A stretch of 7,718 bases of DNA from Chloroflexota bacterium (lineage in GTDB: Bacteria > Chloroflexota > Anaerolineae > J102): positions 1-7,718 of the forward strand of contig JAJRXO010000072.1 in assembly GCA_024276255.1 (NCBI GenBank). Reading direction: 5' to 3'. This document shows positions 7,186 through 7,718 of this stretch, piece by piece. Position 1 is the first letter of the stretch. Every line of letters starts with the position of its first letter. A program made the translations under genes and the position numbers. The notes under the pieces were generated by a model that worked only from the letters and a program-made list of their open reading frames with translations, was not told the origin of the DNA and did no database searches.

Positions 7186-7214
7186 ATTGTATCGCTTCCG
7201 TTGCCCAGCGTCAA
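7186..7214 (-). promoter_or_regulatory. Sigma70-type promoter of pgl, predicting a leaderless transcript
   Basis: On the minus strand TTGACG (7214-7209, 5 of 6) and TACAAT (7191-7186, 5 of 6) are separated by exactly 17 bases. Counting seven bases from the last base of the -10 places the start point at 7179, the A of the pgl ATG. The missing Shine-Dalgarno agrees with this. Confidence 0.75.
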
Positions 7215-7284
7215 CAGTCTCCTAACCCCGTATGCAGCCCCCCAAGGTTCAGGTGGGCGTTCGCTCATGGCGGCAGCTTTGGTT

Positions 7285-7290
7285 TATAAT
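7285..7290 (+). promoter_or_regulatory. Likely -10 element for the methyltransferase gene
   Basis: A perfect TATAAT precedes the ATG by 50 bases; transcription would begin near 7297. No convincing -35 is seen: TTCGCT at 7260-7265 has 3 of 6 matches and 19-base spacing. GC-only arms GGCGGC (7269-7274) and GCCGCC (7294-7299) flank the element as an inverted repeat. A second weak -10-like TACTAT at 7326-7331 would give an almost leaderless message. Confidence 0.5.
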
Positions 7291-7340
7291 GGGGCCGCCC
7301 CGTATTCCCCTTTCAGTTACTCCCATACTATCAAGCCCAT

Positions 7341-7718
7341 ATGACTCCTGTGCCACCTATCATTCGTCACCCCAGTGTTGATCCCCAACAGCCTTCGCCC
7401 GAACAGTCGCGGTGGGATAGCCGTTACCAGCAGGGCTGCACGCCCGGCCATGATAAGGTGAGTGCCTGGTTGCAGGCGCAGGCGCCTCTGCTCACGGGGG
7501 GCAGGGCCCTGGATGTGGCCTGTGGCAAAGGCCGGCATAGCCTGTGGCTATTGCAGCTGGGCTACGAGGTCGATGCAGTGGATATCAGTGTTGCTGGATT
7601 AAATGTGCTGGCTCGCCGGGCGCATGAATTGGGTTTCGACGACCGCATCCGTCTCATTCATGCCGATTTGCAACAGTGGCGACCCCCTGTCGGCACCTAC
7701 GATCTGATTTTGATGACA
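7341..7718 (+). CDS. Class I SAM-dependent methyltransferase (N-terminal part, cut by window edge)
   Basis: The frame stays open from the ATG at 7341 to the window end, 126 codons. After a proline-rich start of about 20 residues comes RWDSRYQQG (24-32), like the Trp-Asp-x-Arg-Tyr opening of tellurite/thiopurine-type methyltransferases. Motif I, ALDVACGKGRHSLWL (56-70), binds S-adenosylmethionine, and the acidic residue at the end of the second strand (VDAVDIS, Asp81) would hold the ribose. HADLQQW (108-114) and YDLIL (120-124) match the adenine-side and motif II regions. The substrate cannot be told; TehB-like small-molecule methyltransferases are the nearest general match. No Shine-Dalgarno is visible upstream, although an in-frame ATG, the upstream TATAAT and the family match support this start. 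It is divergent from pgl with 161 bases between the starts. Confidence 0.88.
   Translation, partial: MTPVPPIIRHPSVDPQQPSPEQSRWDSRYQQGCTPGHDKVSAWLQAQAPLLTGGRALDVACGKGRHSLWLLQLGYEVDAVDISVAGLNVLARRAHELGFDDRIRLIHADLQQWRPPVGTYDLILMT

Overview
The window is a GC-rich (about 60% by eye), densely coded stretch of bacterial chromosome. It holds six complete or nearly complete protein genes and two genes cut by the window edges. I see no phage, transposase, CRISPR, tRNA or rRNA signature. The gene mix and the short heptamer and octamer tandem repeats between two genes remind me of filamentous Chloroflexota (Anaerolineae or relatives). That placement is an inference from style, not from a marker gene.

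Left part, plus strand: the tail of an unidentified gene (1-81) is followed by an acyl-CoA dehydrogenase (147-1316) with a clear ribosome binding site. Eighteen bases on is a medium-chain dehydrogenase/reductase (1335-2372). It keeps the four-cysteine structural zinc lobe but lacks the usual catalytic zinc ligands. These two are probably co-transcribed. A 254-base gap with a pair of interlocked inverted repeats and a possible promoter leads to a small seven-helix membrane protein of the DUF1624/HGSNAT-like acyltransferase family (2627-3415). Its stop lies only 6 bases from the stop of the convergent zwf gene.

Centre and right, minus strand, in transcription order: pgl (6-phosphogluconolactonase, 7179-6409), tal (stand-alone transaldolase, 6075-4975) and zwf (glucose-6-phosphate dehydrogenase, 4915-3422). 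Zwf makes 6-phosphogluconolactone and NADPH, Pgl hydrolyses the lactone, and Tal works in the non-oxidative branch, so this is a pentose phosphate cluster. No gnd or opcA is visible in the window. The cluster seems to be transcribed in pieces. pgl has a strong sigma70-type promoter placed so that transcription would start on the A of its ATG (leaderless). A 333-base gap with repeats and a possible promoter precedes tal. A terminator-like hairpin sits between tal and zwf.

Right edge, plus strand: divergent from pgl is the first 126 codons of a class I SAM-dependent methyltransferase (7341 to the end), with a perfect TATAAT upstream and no Shine-Dalgarno sequence.

Overall this is mostly ordinary central metabolism, and I found no convincing undescribed system. 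The points most worth checking are regulatory: the leaderless pgl start, the tal-zwf hairpin, the tandem repeats, and the alternative RNA structures after the dehydrogenase gene.
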